Shown: positions 1-6,782 of the stretch, one piece after another | Layout of the letters: each line of letters starts with the position of its first letter | How positions within the stretch are numbered: position 1 is the first letter of the stretch | Assembly (NCBI GenBank): GCA_002719575.1 | Contig: PBHS01000049.1 | Span: forward strand, 5,872-12,653 | DNA: 6,782 bases | Reading direction: 5' to 3' | Source of the DNA: Gammaproteobacteria bacterium | GTDB lineage: Bacteria > Pseudomonadota > Gammaproteobacteria > Pseudomonadales > Pseudohongiellaceae | Notes under the pieces: generated by a model | The model's database searches: none | What the model was told of the DNA's origin: nothing | What the model saw: the letters and a program-made list of their open reading frames with translations, nothing else | Translations under genes and position numbers: made by a program

Positions 1-421
1 TTTGCCAATTGCGAGCGTTTGAGAGCGGATTTGATGCTCTGAAATGGAGGCAGATTCCCTCGATATACTGTCCGCGGTTTATTTGGAGCAAATAGAAGTC
101 GATTCGCGCAGTCACTAAACCAACAACAACGCGGTCATAAAGGGCAGAAGGCGAAGCGCAAAACATAAATGCTGGCGAGCGGTATTTTGTTCCTGTCGGC
201 TCATTGCATGTGGCAAAGCACCCAAAAGACACTGCCCAATTCGAATAGCGAATTAGTCCATAAAAGAATGGCGCCAAACTAGATCTGTACCGAGTGCAAC
301 AGTGCCCATTAAAGTTAGTAACGATTAAACGGGGCTGATGTCTTTTTCAGTGAGGCCGAAAAGCAGCATATTGAGGTCGTCAGCCAGTAGAGCAGCGGAA
401 GTCAGCATGCTTTATCCTGAC
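1..421. other. Left flank without a recognisable gene
   Basis: I find no gene here that I can support. Reading frames on both strands are short, with one exception: a minus-strand frame is free of stops from about 346 to the window edge (roughly 115 codons), with its first ATG at 166-164 and a GTG at 232-230. Its translation is rich in Cys, Arg, Ser, Phe and Tyr and resembles no family I know, which fits a chance open frame, though a gene running off the edge cannot be excluded. Two tiny minus-strand frames (204-115, 29 codons; 408-325, 27 codons) are also unconvincing. A weak inverted repeat (AATTCG / CGAATT, 238-254) is AT-rich and lacks a T-tract. Confidence 0.5.
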
Positions 422-449
422 AATAGAAAAGAGTTTGGGCCGAGGCCCA
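422..449 (-). terminator. Possible rho-independent terminator of the yadGH-like operon
   Basis: On the minus strand, 60 nt past the permease stop, the sequence TGGGCC-TC-GGCCCA (449-436) can form a GC-rich stem. It is best drawn as a 5-bp stem with a CTCG tetraloop. It is followed by AAACTCTTTTCTATTG, a modest T-rich tract. On the plus strand the same hairpin is followed by CAAAATC, so only the minus-strand direction makes sense. The stem is short and the T-tract interrupted, so the call is tentative. Confidence 0.4.
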
Positions 450-508
450 CAAAATCATGCCGATAGCAGCTCGGAGCGCCTAGAATCAGGCAATTATTTA
501 CGGACACC

Positions 509-1270
509 CTAGCTCCGCAGTTTGTAGCCAGTTCTGAATATGTAGACCACAAAGCTAAAGCAGATCAACAGAAACAGAAGCACGCAGCCCAGACTTAGCC
601 AGACATTGACATCAGAGATTTCGTAAAAACTCCAGCGTAGGCCGCTAACCAGATAGAGCACTGGATTAAACAGAGAGATGGTCTGCCAAAACGGATCCAG
701 CATGTCGATAGAGTAAAAACTACCACCTAGGAACACTAGGGGTGTAATCACTAGTGTCGGTACGACCGAAAGCTGCTCAAAATTTTCCGCCCAAATCCCC
801 AAAATAAAACCTAGGAGACTGAAAGAAATTGAGGTCAGTATCAGGAATGCCAGCATGATGAGCGGGTGGGCAATCCGCAGCTCTATAAACAACGAGGCGG
901 TAAGCAGAATAATGAATCCTAGCAACAAGGCTTTGCTGGCTGCTGCACCCACATAGCCGAGAACGATCTCGAAGGTCGAAACCGGTGCAGACAGAATCTC
1001 ATAAACCGTACCCACAAACTTAGGGAAATAGATGCCGAAAGACCCGTTGGAAATGCTGTTGGTCAACAGATTTAACATTATTACGCCCGGTACGAGAAAA
1101 GCTCCGTAGCTGACACCACCAACCTCCTGAATTCGTGAGCCAATGGCCGCCCCAAAAACAATAAAGTAAAGTGAAGTAGTCATGACTGGCGCGACGATGC
1201 TTTGAATCAGCGTGCGCCGCGTGCGCGACATCTCGAAACGATAGATTGCCAAAACACCATGAAGATTCAT
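509..1270 (-). CDS. yadH: ABC-2 type transporter permease, YadH-like
   Basis: Membrane subunit of an ABC-2 family exporter; two copies would pair with two copies of the ATPase encoded just upstream. The 253-residue protein has about six hydrophobic segments (around residues 21-43, 53-73, 103-130, 135-159, 168-187, 222-247). The family hallmark between segments 5 and 6 is clear: [16 protein letters not shown] (181-196), then [13 protein letters not shown] (201-213). The N-terminal [13 protein letters not shown] and the C-terminal LRS end match my memory of E. coli YadH, and the length is the same within a few residues. The ATG start overlaps the ATPase stop in an ATGA arrangement and has a purine-rich ribosome site, so the two are probably translationally coupled. 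The substrate is unknown for this family; drug, lipid or polysaccharide export are all possible. The symbol marks the closest homologue I recognise and does not imply proven function. Confidence 0.9.
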   Translation of the reverse strand: MNLHGVLAIYRFEMSRTRRTLIQSIVAPVMTTSLYFIVFGAAIGSRIQEVGGVSYGAFLVPGVIMLNLLTNSISNGSFGIYFPKFVGTVYEILSAPVSTFEIVLGYVGAAASKALLLGFIILLTASLFIELRIAHPLIMLAFLILTSISFSLLGFILGIWAENFEQLSVVPTLVITPLVFLGGSFYSIDMLDPFWQTISLFNPVLYLVSGLRWSFYEISDVNVWLSLGCVLLFLLICFSFVVYIFRTGYKLRS

Positions 1271-2235
1271 TGCTCCGCCCCCTCTTCAATTCGTCTGCTG
1301 CTCGACTCTTTAACCAGATTGACAAAGATTTCTTCAAGAGAACTCTGTGTCGTTTGCAAGTCTCGGAAACCTATATTTGCTGATTTCAGACCATCCAGAA
1401 GCGCGGTTATGTCAGTTTGCTGCGCGCGAGTATCGAAGGTGTAAGTGAGTCTCATTCCATTCTCAGCCAGCTCCAGAGAAAATTCGGTCAAGTTCTCGGG
1501 TAGCTCTTGGAGAGGCTCTAAGAGATCTAGGAAAAGCTGCTTTTGTCCCAGCTTTCGCATCAGGGCCTGTTTATTTTCCATCAGCACAATCTCACCGTGG
1601 TTCATTACGCCCACCCGGTCAGCAATCTCTTCAGCTTCTTCAATATAATGAGTCGTGAGTATGATGGTTACGCCTGATTCTCTAAGTTCACTTACTATCT
1701 TCCACATGTCCTTACGTAGAGAAACATCAACGCCAGCGGTTGGTTCATCTAAGAACAAAATGGAAGGCTCGTGAGATAAGGCTTTGGCAATCAAGACGCG
1801 TCTTTTCATGCCTCCTGACAATGTTATGATTTTGCTGTTTCTCCTGTCCCAAAGCGAAAGGGAAATCAAAATCTTTTCGATATGGGCCGGATCAGGGGGA
1901 CGACCAAACAAGCCACGACTGAAAGATACAGTATTAAATACAGTCTCAAAGGAATCGGTAGTCAATTCTTGCGGCACGAGTCCAATCAATGCACGGGTTT
2001 TGCGGTAGTCACTAACAATATCAAAACCCGCCACAGTGATATGTCCGGAAGTGGGGCGCACAATACCGCAAATCGAAGAGATAAGTGTTGTCTTACCGGC
2101 ACCGTTGGGCCCCAGCAAAGCAACGATCTCCCCTTTTTCAATTTTCAGCGACACGTTCTTTAATGCAAGAGAGCCTCCAGAGTAGGTTTTGCAGAGATTT
2201 GTTATCTTCAGTATCGGTTCATCAGCGACATCCAT
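1267..2235 (-). CDS. yadG: ABC transporter ATP-binding protein, YadG-like
   Basis: Cytoplasmic ATPase that would power the adjacent ABC-2 permease. From the ATG at 2235 it is 322 residues (E. coli YadG is about 308). Motifs in that numbering: Walker A GPNGAGKT (42-49, Lys48), Q-loop in VPQE (Gln89), ABC signature LSGGMKRR (139-146), Walker B LFLDEP (Asp163, Glu164), D-loop AGVD, and switch His196 in TTHY. The C-terminal third is the variable regulatory part usual in this exporter group. The frame stays open upstream to a GTG at 2334, adding 33 residues unlike any ABC protein start. I chose the ATG at 2235 because the [14 protein letters not shown] stretch right after it is where this family begins. 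No ribosome site sits at normal distance from either start: GGGGAGG lies 18 nt before the chosen ATG, and only a weak AGG precedes the GTG. The stop overlaps the permease start. Confidence 0.9.
   Translation of the reverse strand: MDVADEPILKITNLCKTYSGGSLALKNVSLKIEKGEIVALLGPNGAGKTTLISSICGIVRPTSGHITVAGFDIVSDYRKTRALIGLVPQELTTDSFETVFNTVSFSRGLFGRPPDPAHIEKILISLSLWDRRNSKIITLSGGMKRRVLIAKALSHEPSILFLDEPTAGVDVSLRKDMWKIVSELRESGVTIILTTHYIEEAEEIADRVGVMNHGEIVLMENKQALMRKLGQKQLFLDLLEPLQELPENLTEFSLELAENGMRLTYTFDTRAQQTDITALLDGLKSANIGFRDLQTTQSSLEEIFVNLVKESSSRRIEEGAEQ
1273..1282 (-). promoter_or_regulatory. Strong ribosome binding site for the permease
   Basis: The minus strand reads GGGGGCGGAG two nucleotides before the permease ATG at 1270. 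It lies inside the last codons of the ATPase gene. With the ATGA stop/start overlap it supports translational coupling and fixes the permease start. Confidence 0.6.
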
Positions 2236-2260
2236 GGGCGCAGCATTATGAGACCTCCCC
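2208..2260 (-). promoter_or_regulatory. Shine-Dalgarno and out-of-frame 12-codon leader ORF before yadG
   Basis: On the minus strand GGGGAGG (2260-2254) is followed after 7 nt by an ATG (2246-2244). This ATG opens a 12-codon frame ([12 protein letters not shown]) ending in TGA at 2210-2208. It is not in frame with the ATPase, whose chosen ATG (2235) lies inside it. The layout could be a leader peptide that tunes translation of the ATPase, the scar of a frame-changing indel at the gene start, or chance. Confidence 0.3.
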
Positions 2261-2349
2261 GAATGGAATACAACGGGTAAACCGGCTCGCAACAAAGCAG
2301 TCTGCAAGACATGGTTTTTGGCGATGAGTAACACTACCTGGATGATTGA

Positions 2350-2717
2350 TCCCTTTTAATCCGAACACACGGCATGATAGAGGCGCGCGAAGACGTTGCC
2401 CCACCCGGATTTTTCAAGGTCATTGGTTTTCTGATGGATGGTATCTCGACCCCTGAATTGCTGCGACACATTTTCTGGTTGGCGTCCGCATGCGCGCGAT
2501 GGCGTTGCCAATCTTACTTTTTATGCTCGGACTAATCGGGCTTGGACTGAGCCCGATGATAACGGGTTTCATGAGCGACTTGTTAACGCCAAAACTCCAT
2601 GAAGAAGCTTTACGCTAAGCTGTGTCCATGACGGTCATGGTGAATCGCTGGTGCGCGTCTAACTACTTTATGTAAACCAAGACCATACGGAAGGATATCG
2701 AACAGGCACCAGATTGA
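2350..2717 (+). pseudogene. Decayed MFS transporter (spinster-like) remnant, C-terminal part
   Basis: Two frames carry pieces of one protein. From 2350 to about 2480, [18 protein letters not shown] then GFFKVIGFLMDG and STPELLRHIFWL resemble the central cytoplasmic loop and the start of helix 7 of proteobacterial MFS carriers. In another frame, from about 2460, FLVGVRMRAMALPILLF then LIGLGLSPMITGFMSDLL matches the conserved helix 11 region (usual form: lvp.rmRA.A.AillF..nLIGlGlGP..vG.lSD). It continues as EEALR, stop TAA (2616), SMTVMVNRW, SNYFM, stop TAA (2673), TKTIRKDIEQAPD and TGA (2715-2717). The first internal stop stands where the family normally has Tyr (LRyA). Helices 8 to 10 are missing between the pieces, and the N-terminal half is absent; TGA at 2347 closes the first frame upstream. 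I infer a 5' truncation, an internal deletion with frame change, and two nonsense mutations. The natural end lies 12 nt from the convergent radA stop. Confidence 0.75.
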
Positions 2718-2729
2718 TAATACTCTTGG

Positions 2730-4103
2730 TCAGAGAGCAGAAAGCGCCTGCTCAATCTTAGTGACCCCGATTACATCAAAGCCTTCGATAGGTAATTTTG
2801 GAACGTTGGCTTTCGGAACAATTGCCCGCTTAAAGCCATGCTTGGCGGCCTCCTGCAACCGCTCCTGACCTCCTTGCACCGGCCTGATTTCTCCGGCAAG
2901 GCCGACCTCTCCGAAGGCAACCGTTTGACGATCAATCGAACGGTCCTTAAAGCTGGACACTATAGCAAGCAGCAGGGCCAGGTCTGCGCTTGTTTCGCTA
3001 ACTTTGACGCCGCCAACCACATTGACGAAGACGTCCTGGTCTGCCATGTAAAGTCCACCATGACGATGCAACACTGCTAGCAGCATAGCCATACGGTTCT
3101 GCTCAAGGCCCACCGCAACTCTGCGAGGATTGCCAAGCGGGCTGGCATCCACCAAAGCCTGAATTTCGACCAGCAATGGTCGGGTGCCCTCCCAGAGAAC
3201 CATCACAAGCGAGCCTGCACTGTCTTCCTCTGTTCTTGCCAGGAAAATGGCTGAAGGGTTCTTCACCTCTTTCATACCTTGCTCGGTCATAGCGAACACT
3301 CCCAGTTCATTCACAGCGCCGAACCGATTTTTCTGACTGCGCAAGATACGATACTTGTTGTCAGTACCTCCTTCCAACATCACAAAGCAGTCAATCATGT
3401 GTTCTAAAACTTTTGGGCCGGCAAGGTTGCCTTCTTTAGTGACATGTCCAACCAGAAACAAAACAGTATTTGTTTGTTTGGCGTATTGGATCAAATAGGC
3501 GGCGCATTCTCGAACCTGACTGACGCTGCCGGGGGCGGAGGAAACTTCGGCGCTGTGCATTACCTGAATCGAGTCCACTACCAGCAATGTGGGTTTGTGC
3601 TGTTGAGATGCCTCGCAAATTTGTTCTACATTGGTTTCCGCCAACATCTTTAGTGCTTGCAGTGGTAGCTTCAGACGCTTCGCTCGCATTCCGACTTGCT
3701 GCAGAGATTCTTCGCCAGTGACATAAAGCGCGGCCGTTCCGTGACCTGCCAAGGTGCACATGATTTGGAGTAACAAAGTGCTCTTGCCCGCTCCCGGATT
3801 ACCACCCACCAGAATAACTGACCCCGGCACAAGGCCGCCACCAAGAACACGATCAAGCTCTCCAATTGAAGAACTTAATCTGGATAACGCTTCAAGATCG
3901 ATATCTGCGAGAGTCTGGACGTCAGTCTTGTCGCCCGCGTATCCCCGCTGACGAAAATTTGCTTTCGCAGCAGGAGAGCCAGAACTGCCTCGGTTAATCT
4001 GGGAAAGTGTGTTCCAAGCTCGACAGGCTGAGCATTGTCCCTGCCATTGTCCGTGCTCTGCGCCACAGTCAGTGCAAACAAATGATATTTTGGTTTTAGC
4101 CAT
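2730..4103 (-). CDS. radA: DNA repair protein RadA (Sms)
   Basis: RecA-like helicase that extends D-loops and drives branch migration during recombination repair, acting on DNA in the cytoplasm. The 457 residues are full length (E. coli about 460). Domains in order: an N-terminal C4 zinc finger (Cys10, Cys13, Cys24, Cys27); the ATPase core with Walker A GNPGAGKST (101-109, Lys107) and Walker B LLVVDSIQVM (173-182); the RadA-specific KNRFG motif (258-262); and a C-terminal Lon-protease-like domain (from about 285) with NPRRVAVGLEQNR and DVFVNVVGGVKV. That domain has a scaffold role in RadA and is not proteolytic. The ATG at 4103 puts the zinc finger at its usual place and follows a purine-rich GAAGAGAA. 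It is 43 nt downstream of alr, so it is probably the last gene of a dnaB-alr-radA unit. I see no hairpin with a T-tract after its stop. Confidence 0.97.
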   Translation of the reverse strand: MAKTKISFVCTDCGAEHGQWQGQCSACRAWNTLSQINRGSSGSPAAKANFRQRGYAGDKTDVQTLADIDLEALSRLSSSIGELDRVLGGGLVPGSVILVGGNPGAGKSTLLLQIMCTLAGHGTAALYVTGEESLQQVGMRAKRLKLPLQALKMLAETNVEQICEASQQHKPTLLVVDSIQVMHSAEVSSAPGSVSQVRECAAYLIQYAKQTNTVLFLVGHVTKEGNLAGPKVLEHMIDCFVMLEGGTDNKYRILRSQKNRFGAVNELGVFAMTEQGMKEVKNPSAIFLARTEEDSAGSLVMVLWEGTRPLLVEIQALVDASPLGNPRRVAVGLEQNRMAMLLAVLHRHGGLYMADQDVFVNVVGGVKVSETSADLALLLAIVSSFKDRSIDRQTVAFGEVGLAGEIRPVQGGQERLQEAAKHGFKRAIVPKANVPKLPIEGFDVIGVTKIEQALSAL

Positions 4104-4146
4104 TTCTCTTCACAGTCCGCTAGCGACGAGAGCCGCAACGTTAGTA

Positions 4147-5295
4147 TCAGTCAATGTACGAAAAGCTTACCCGGGAAGTCACTTTGCAGAACAGTTCGTA
4201 AGAAATCGTGCTAGCTGACCTCGCAACCTCATCAGCACACAAACCCTCTCCCCACAAAGTCACCTCATCGCCGATCTGCGCATCATGAATCCCGGTAAGG
4301 TCAAGTGTGATCATGTCCATGGAAACGCGACCGATAAGCCGGGTTTTGACTATGCCACTGGTAGTATGAACGATAATGGGCGTGCCATTTCTAGCGCTTC
4401 GCGGATAACCGTCTCCATAGCCAATCGAAACGGTAGCCATCCGCGTGTCTCGCTCGCAAACGTAGGTTGCCCCATAACCAATCGCATCACCCACCTTCAA
4501 ATCACGAATTTCTATAATTCTTGATCGAAGTGTCATCACCGGCTGCAGTCCGAGCTCCTCTCCCGTCTGCCCTGCCATCGGCGAGCTACCGTATAGCATC
4601 ACACCGGGGCGGACATAATTCAGGTGGGTCTCTGGCCACTGCAAGATGCCGGCTGACGCAGCCATACTGGTTTCCACCGCTTGCTTGCCTCGAGTGACTA
4701 ACTCGTTTTTAGCCTGACTCAGTCGCTCGCGCTGGTCTTCGGTAAACTTCGCGAATTTCGGCGTGCTTGGTGCGTCAGCGCAGGCAAGGTGAGACATCAA
4801 TACCAACTGAGTTCCCGGATAGGCCTGTAATTTTAAATAAGCATCGATGGCATGTTGTTGTCCTAAGCCCAAACGGTTCATGCCCGTGTTGTACTTCACC
4901 CAAAGCCTTGGAAATTCCCCGAGGGCCGGCTCAGCCAGTACTTTTTCAAGTATGGGGAGCTGATAGTTCGCGTGGACCACTGTTTCGATGCGTCTGACCA
5001 AGCATTCACGCAATTCCTCTTTTGTCATAAAACCGTTCAGCAAGAGTATCGGTAAATCGGGTTCTAACTCCCGCAAGCGAACCGCTTCAGACATGGTAGC
5101 AACAGCAAGCCCGCTGAGCGCAACACCTGCACTCTTTAGGGCAGCAGCCGCTTTCGCCATGCCGTGACCGTAGGCATTGGATTTAACGACCGGGTAGATC
5201 CCCGAGTTGGGGCTGTAAGATCGAACCAGAGCGAGATTTTTCTTCAGCGCAGTAAGATTTATCGTTGCCCAGGCGCGCCTGCTTATCGGTGTCAT
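4147..5295 (-). CDS. alr: Alanine racemase
   Basis: Pyridoxal-phosphate enzyme interconverting L- and D-alanine, supplying D-Ala for peptidoglycan. The 382 residues have the usual fold-type III layout. The N-terminal TIM barrel carries the PLP lysine, Lys38, in VVKSNAYGHG; the family usually has Ala where Ser39 stands, a mild change. KYNTGMNRLG holds the substrate/cofactor arginine Arg141. The C-terminal beta domain holds the second catalytic base Tyr274 in IGYGATY, then IGYGDGYPRS (291-300) and Met326 in GRVSMDM, the active-site loop contributed to the partner subunit. All key residues are present, so it should be active as a dimer. The ATG at 5295 sits 44 nt after dnaB. No strong Shine-Dalgarno is visible before it (nearest GGAT, 9 nt upstream). 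The dnaB-alr order is also that of E. coli, which makes the constitutive Alr more likely than the catabolic DadX; no D-amino-acid dehydrogenase gene is nearby. Confidence 0.96.
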   Translation of the reverse strand: MTPISRRAWATINLTALKKNLALVRSYSPNSGIYPVVKSNAYGHGMAKAAAALKSAGVALSGLAVATMSEAVRLRELEPDLPILLLNGFMTKEELRECLVRRIETVVHANYQLPILEKVLAEPALGEFPRLWVKYNTGMNRLGLGQQHAIDAYLKLQAYPGTQLVLMSHLACADAPSTPKFAKFTEDQRERLSQAKNELVTRGKQAVETSMAASAGILQWPETHLNYVRPGVMLYGSSPMAGQTGEELGLQPVMTLRSRIIEIRDLKVGDAIGYGATYVCERDTRMATVSIGYGDGYPRSARNGTPIIVHTTSGIVKTRLIGRVSMDMITLDLTGIHDAQIGDEVTLWGEGLCADEVARSASTISYELFCKVTSRVSFSYID

Positions 5296-5339
5296 GGAGC
5301 TAATATCCAGATCAGAGATCGAACGGCCACTGTAGTGTA

Positions 5340-6761
5340 TTACAAACCGTGGGTGTAGCTGTCGTCATAGCGTGCTTGGGTATAATTCTCAAACCGGGTA
5401 TATTCCCCTCGAAAACTCAATCTTACCTTGCCAATTGGACCGTTTCGCTGTTTGCCGATGATGACCTCGGCTATACCCTTATCTACTGTATCTTCGTTGT
5501 AGACTTCATCGCGGTAGATAAAAGCAATGACATCGGCATCCTGCTCGATCGCACCGGATTCACGCAGGTCTGACATAACTGGACGCTTATTGGGCCGTTG
5601 CTCTAGGCCGCGATTAAGCTGTGAGAGCGCAACCACCGGACACTGAAATTCCCTCGCGAGAAGTTTCAAGGACCGTGAGATCTCGGAGATCTCAGTGACC
5701 CTGTTCTCCGACGTTCCCTTGATCTGCATCAGCTGCAAGTAGTCCACAACAATCATACTCAGAGAAGAGTTAGTTTCGCGCATCACACGGCGCGCGCGGG
5801 AGCGCATTTCCATGGGGCTGATTCCGGCGCTATCATCAATGTAGAGAGGACGGTCCTTCAATTTGGCAAGGGCATCGTTCAACCTGCGCCAATCTTCGTC
5901 GCCAAGCTCTCCGCTCCTGAGTTTTCCCTGGTTTATGCGTCCGATAGAAGAGAGCATTCGAAATATCAGACTCTCCGCTGGCATCTCAAGGCTGAAAACC
6001 AATACCGGCTTTTCACCTTCAAGAACCGCATGTTCGACGAGGTTCATGGCGAAGGCGGTTTTTCCCATAGAGGGCCGGCCAGCTACAATGACCAAGTCAG
6101 ACTTCTGCCATCCTGAAGTCATATCGTCCAGGTCTTTATAACCGCTGGGCAGACCAGTAAGGTTCCCCTTGACGCTGGATAACTCATCAATGCGTTCGAC
6201 AGCGCTGCGCAATAATCGATTGACAAATTCGGGGCCGGAGCTGTTCGGACGCTCATCAGAGATGTTGAACACCTGCTGCTCCGCGGCATCTATTACCTCG
6301 CTGGCGGACCTCCCTCCTGTGTTATAACCCGAATCAGCGATGCCGTTTGCCACCATTATTAGGCGCCTCAATATCGCGCGCTCACGAATAATGTTGGCAT
6401 AAATGAGGATATTAGCGGTGCCTCTCGCGTTGCCGGCAAGCTCACCAAGGTAATCGAGGCCGCCAGCTGCGGTAAGTTCGTTCAGACTATTCAGCGCATC
6501 TACCAGTGTAACGACATCAATCGGGCGATTGACCTCGGCCTGGCTCACCATAACCCGATAAATCAATTGATGCTCTGTTCGGTAGAAATCTGCGGGTAAC
6601 AGCACATCCGCTACGTTGTCCCATTCAGCGCGATCAAGCATGAGCCCACCAAGGACCGCCTGCTCAGCCTCCACAGAATGTGGCGGTATTTTGAGAGTCG
6701 TTAGATTTGACTGTTGGCTCGTAGGCGCAATTGAGTTGCTTGAGTCGAAGGATTCTGACAT
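5340..6761 (-). CDS. dnaB: Replicative DNA helicase DnaB
   Basis: Hexameric 5'-3' helicase that unwinds the replication fork and recruits primase. It has 473 residues, about the family length. The N-terminal primase-interacting domain starts at PPHSVEAEQAVLGGLML (26-42), after a Ser/Thr/Gln-rich, probably disordered leader of about 24 residues. After a linker the RecA-like domain begins near 200. It shows Walker A GRPSMGKTAF (228-237), the catalytic Glu in SLEMP (259), Walker B MIVVDYLQLM (336-345), the SQLNRGLEQRPNKRP segment (380-394) leading into DLRESGAIEQDADVI, and the arginine-finger region GKQRNGPIG (436-444). There is no intein at the usual insertion points. The start ATG at 6761 follows GGGTGAC, an imperfect ribosome site. 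In this lineage rplI commonly lies upstream, but only 21 nt remain in the window. It is followed after 44 nt by alr. Confidence 0.97.
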   Translation of the reverse strand: MSESFDSSNSIAPTSQQSNLTTLKIPPHSVEAEQAVLGGLMLDRAEWDNVADVLLPADFYRTEHQLIYRVMVSQAEVNRPIDVVTLVDALNSLNELTAAGGLDYLGELAGNARGTANILIYANIIRERAILRRLIMVANGIADSGYNTGGRSASEVIDAAEQQVFNISDERPNSSGPEFVNRLLRSAVERIDELSSVKGNLTGLPSGYKDLDDMTSGWQKSDLVIVAGRPSMGKTAFAMNLVEHAVLEGEKPVLVFSLEMPAESLIFRMLSSIGRINQGKLRSGELGDEDWRRLNDALAKLKDRPLYIDDSAGISPMEMRSRARRVMRETNSSLSMIVVDYLQLMQIKGTSENRVTEISEISRSLKLLAREFQCPVVALSQLNRGLEQRPNKRPVMSDLRESGAIEQDADVIAFIYRDEVYNEDTVDKGIAEVIIGKQRNGPIGKVRLSFRGEYTRFENYTQARYDDSYTHGL

Positions 6762-6782
6762 GTCACCCGGGCTTCAATGGCT

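Noticed and set aside
238..254. Inverted repeat AATTCG-AATAG-CGAATT
   Set aside because: It is short, AT-rich, has no T-tract and no adjacent gene start, so there is no basis to call an operator or terminator.
2236..2334. 33-residue N-terminal extension of the ATPase from the GTG at 2334
   Set aside because: The extension has no likeness to ABC proteins and only a weak AGG before the GTG; the family start is matched by the ATG at 2235.
2535..2557. Perfect 8-bp inverted repeat ATCGGGCT / AGCCCGAT with a 7-nt loop
   Set aside because: It falls exactly on codons for the conserved IGLGLSP segment of the MFS remnant and has no T-tract on either side, so coding origin explains it better than a terminator.
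2626..2640. Near-perfect palindrome CCATGAC-G-GTCATGG
   Set aside because: It is within the pseudogene reading frame, leaves too small a loop for the full stem, and has no T-run; a chance operator-like palindrome cannot be told from a real one here.
3436..4138. Minus-strand open frames overlapping radA in other frames
   Set aside because: They are alternative-frame shadows of radA, whose own frame carries all family motifs without interruption.
2838..5573. Several 60-80 codon plus-strand open frames opposite radA, alr and dnaB
   Set aside because: They lie antisense within conserved genes, show no recognisable motifs, and are explained by the codon pattern of the opposite strand.
5340..6761. 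Possible intein in DnaB, a common insertion host
   Set aside because: Walker A and the later motifs are uninterrupted and the length is normal at 473 residues.

Overview
The window looks like chromosomal DNA of a gammaproteobacterium. RadA carries the zinc finger, the GNPGAGKST Walker A and long stretches that I recall as characteristic of gammaproteobacterial RadA. dnaB is followed directly by alr, as in E. coli, and the ABC transporter pair resembles E. coli YadG/YadH along its whole length. These are resemblances from memory; no search was run. Base composition is moderate and codon use is similar across the genes. I see no tRNA, rRNA, CRISPR array, insertion sequence or phage gene.

Layout, right to left, because every intact gene is on the minus strand. 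6761-5340 is dnaB (replicative helicase). After a 44-nt gap comes alr (alanine racemase, 5295-4147). After a 43-nt gap comes radA (branch-migration helicase, 4103-2730). The short gaps and shared direction suggest one transcription unit covering fork unwinding, D-alanine supply for peptidoglycan, and recombination repair. Next is a stretch of about 490 nt without an intact gene (2236-2729). It holds, on the plus strand, the decayed end of a major facilitator superfamily (MFS) transporter gene: a middle-loop fragment and the C-terminal end in different frames, with two further in-frame stops. Beyond it, yadG-like (ATPase, 2235-1267) and yadH-like (membrane subunit, 1270-509) form a two-gene ABC exporter operon, joined by an ATGA overlap. 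A possible rho-independent terminator lies at 422-449. The first ~420 nt hold no gene I can support, but one minus-strand frame stays open for about 115 codons to the window edge.

The window is mostly ordinary core-genome content, and I did not find an undescribed system. The best second-look items are the multiply broken MFS pseudogene squeezed between radA and the ABC operon, and the odd translation start of the yadG-like gene, where the only strong Shine-Dalgarno sequence serves an out-of-frame ATG.
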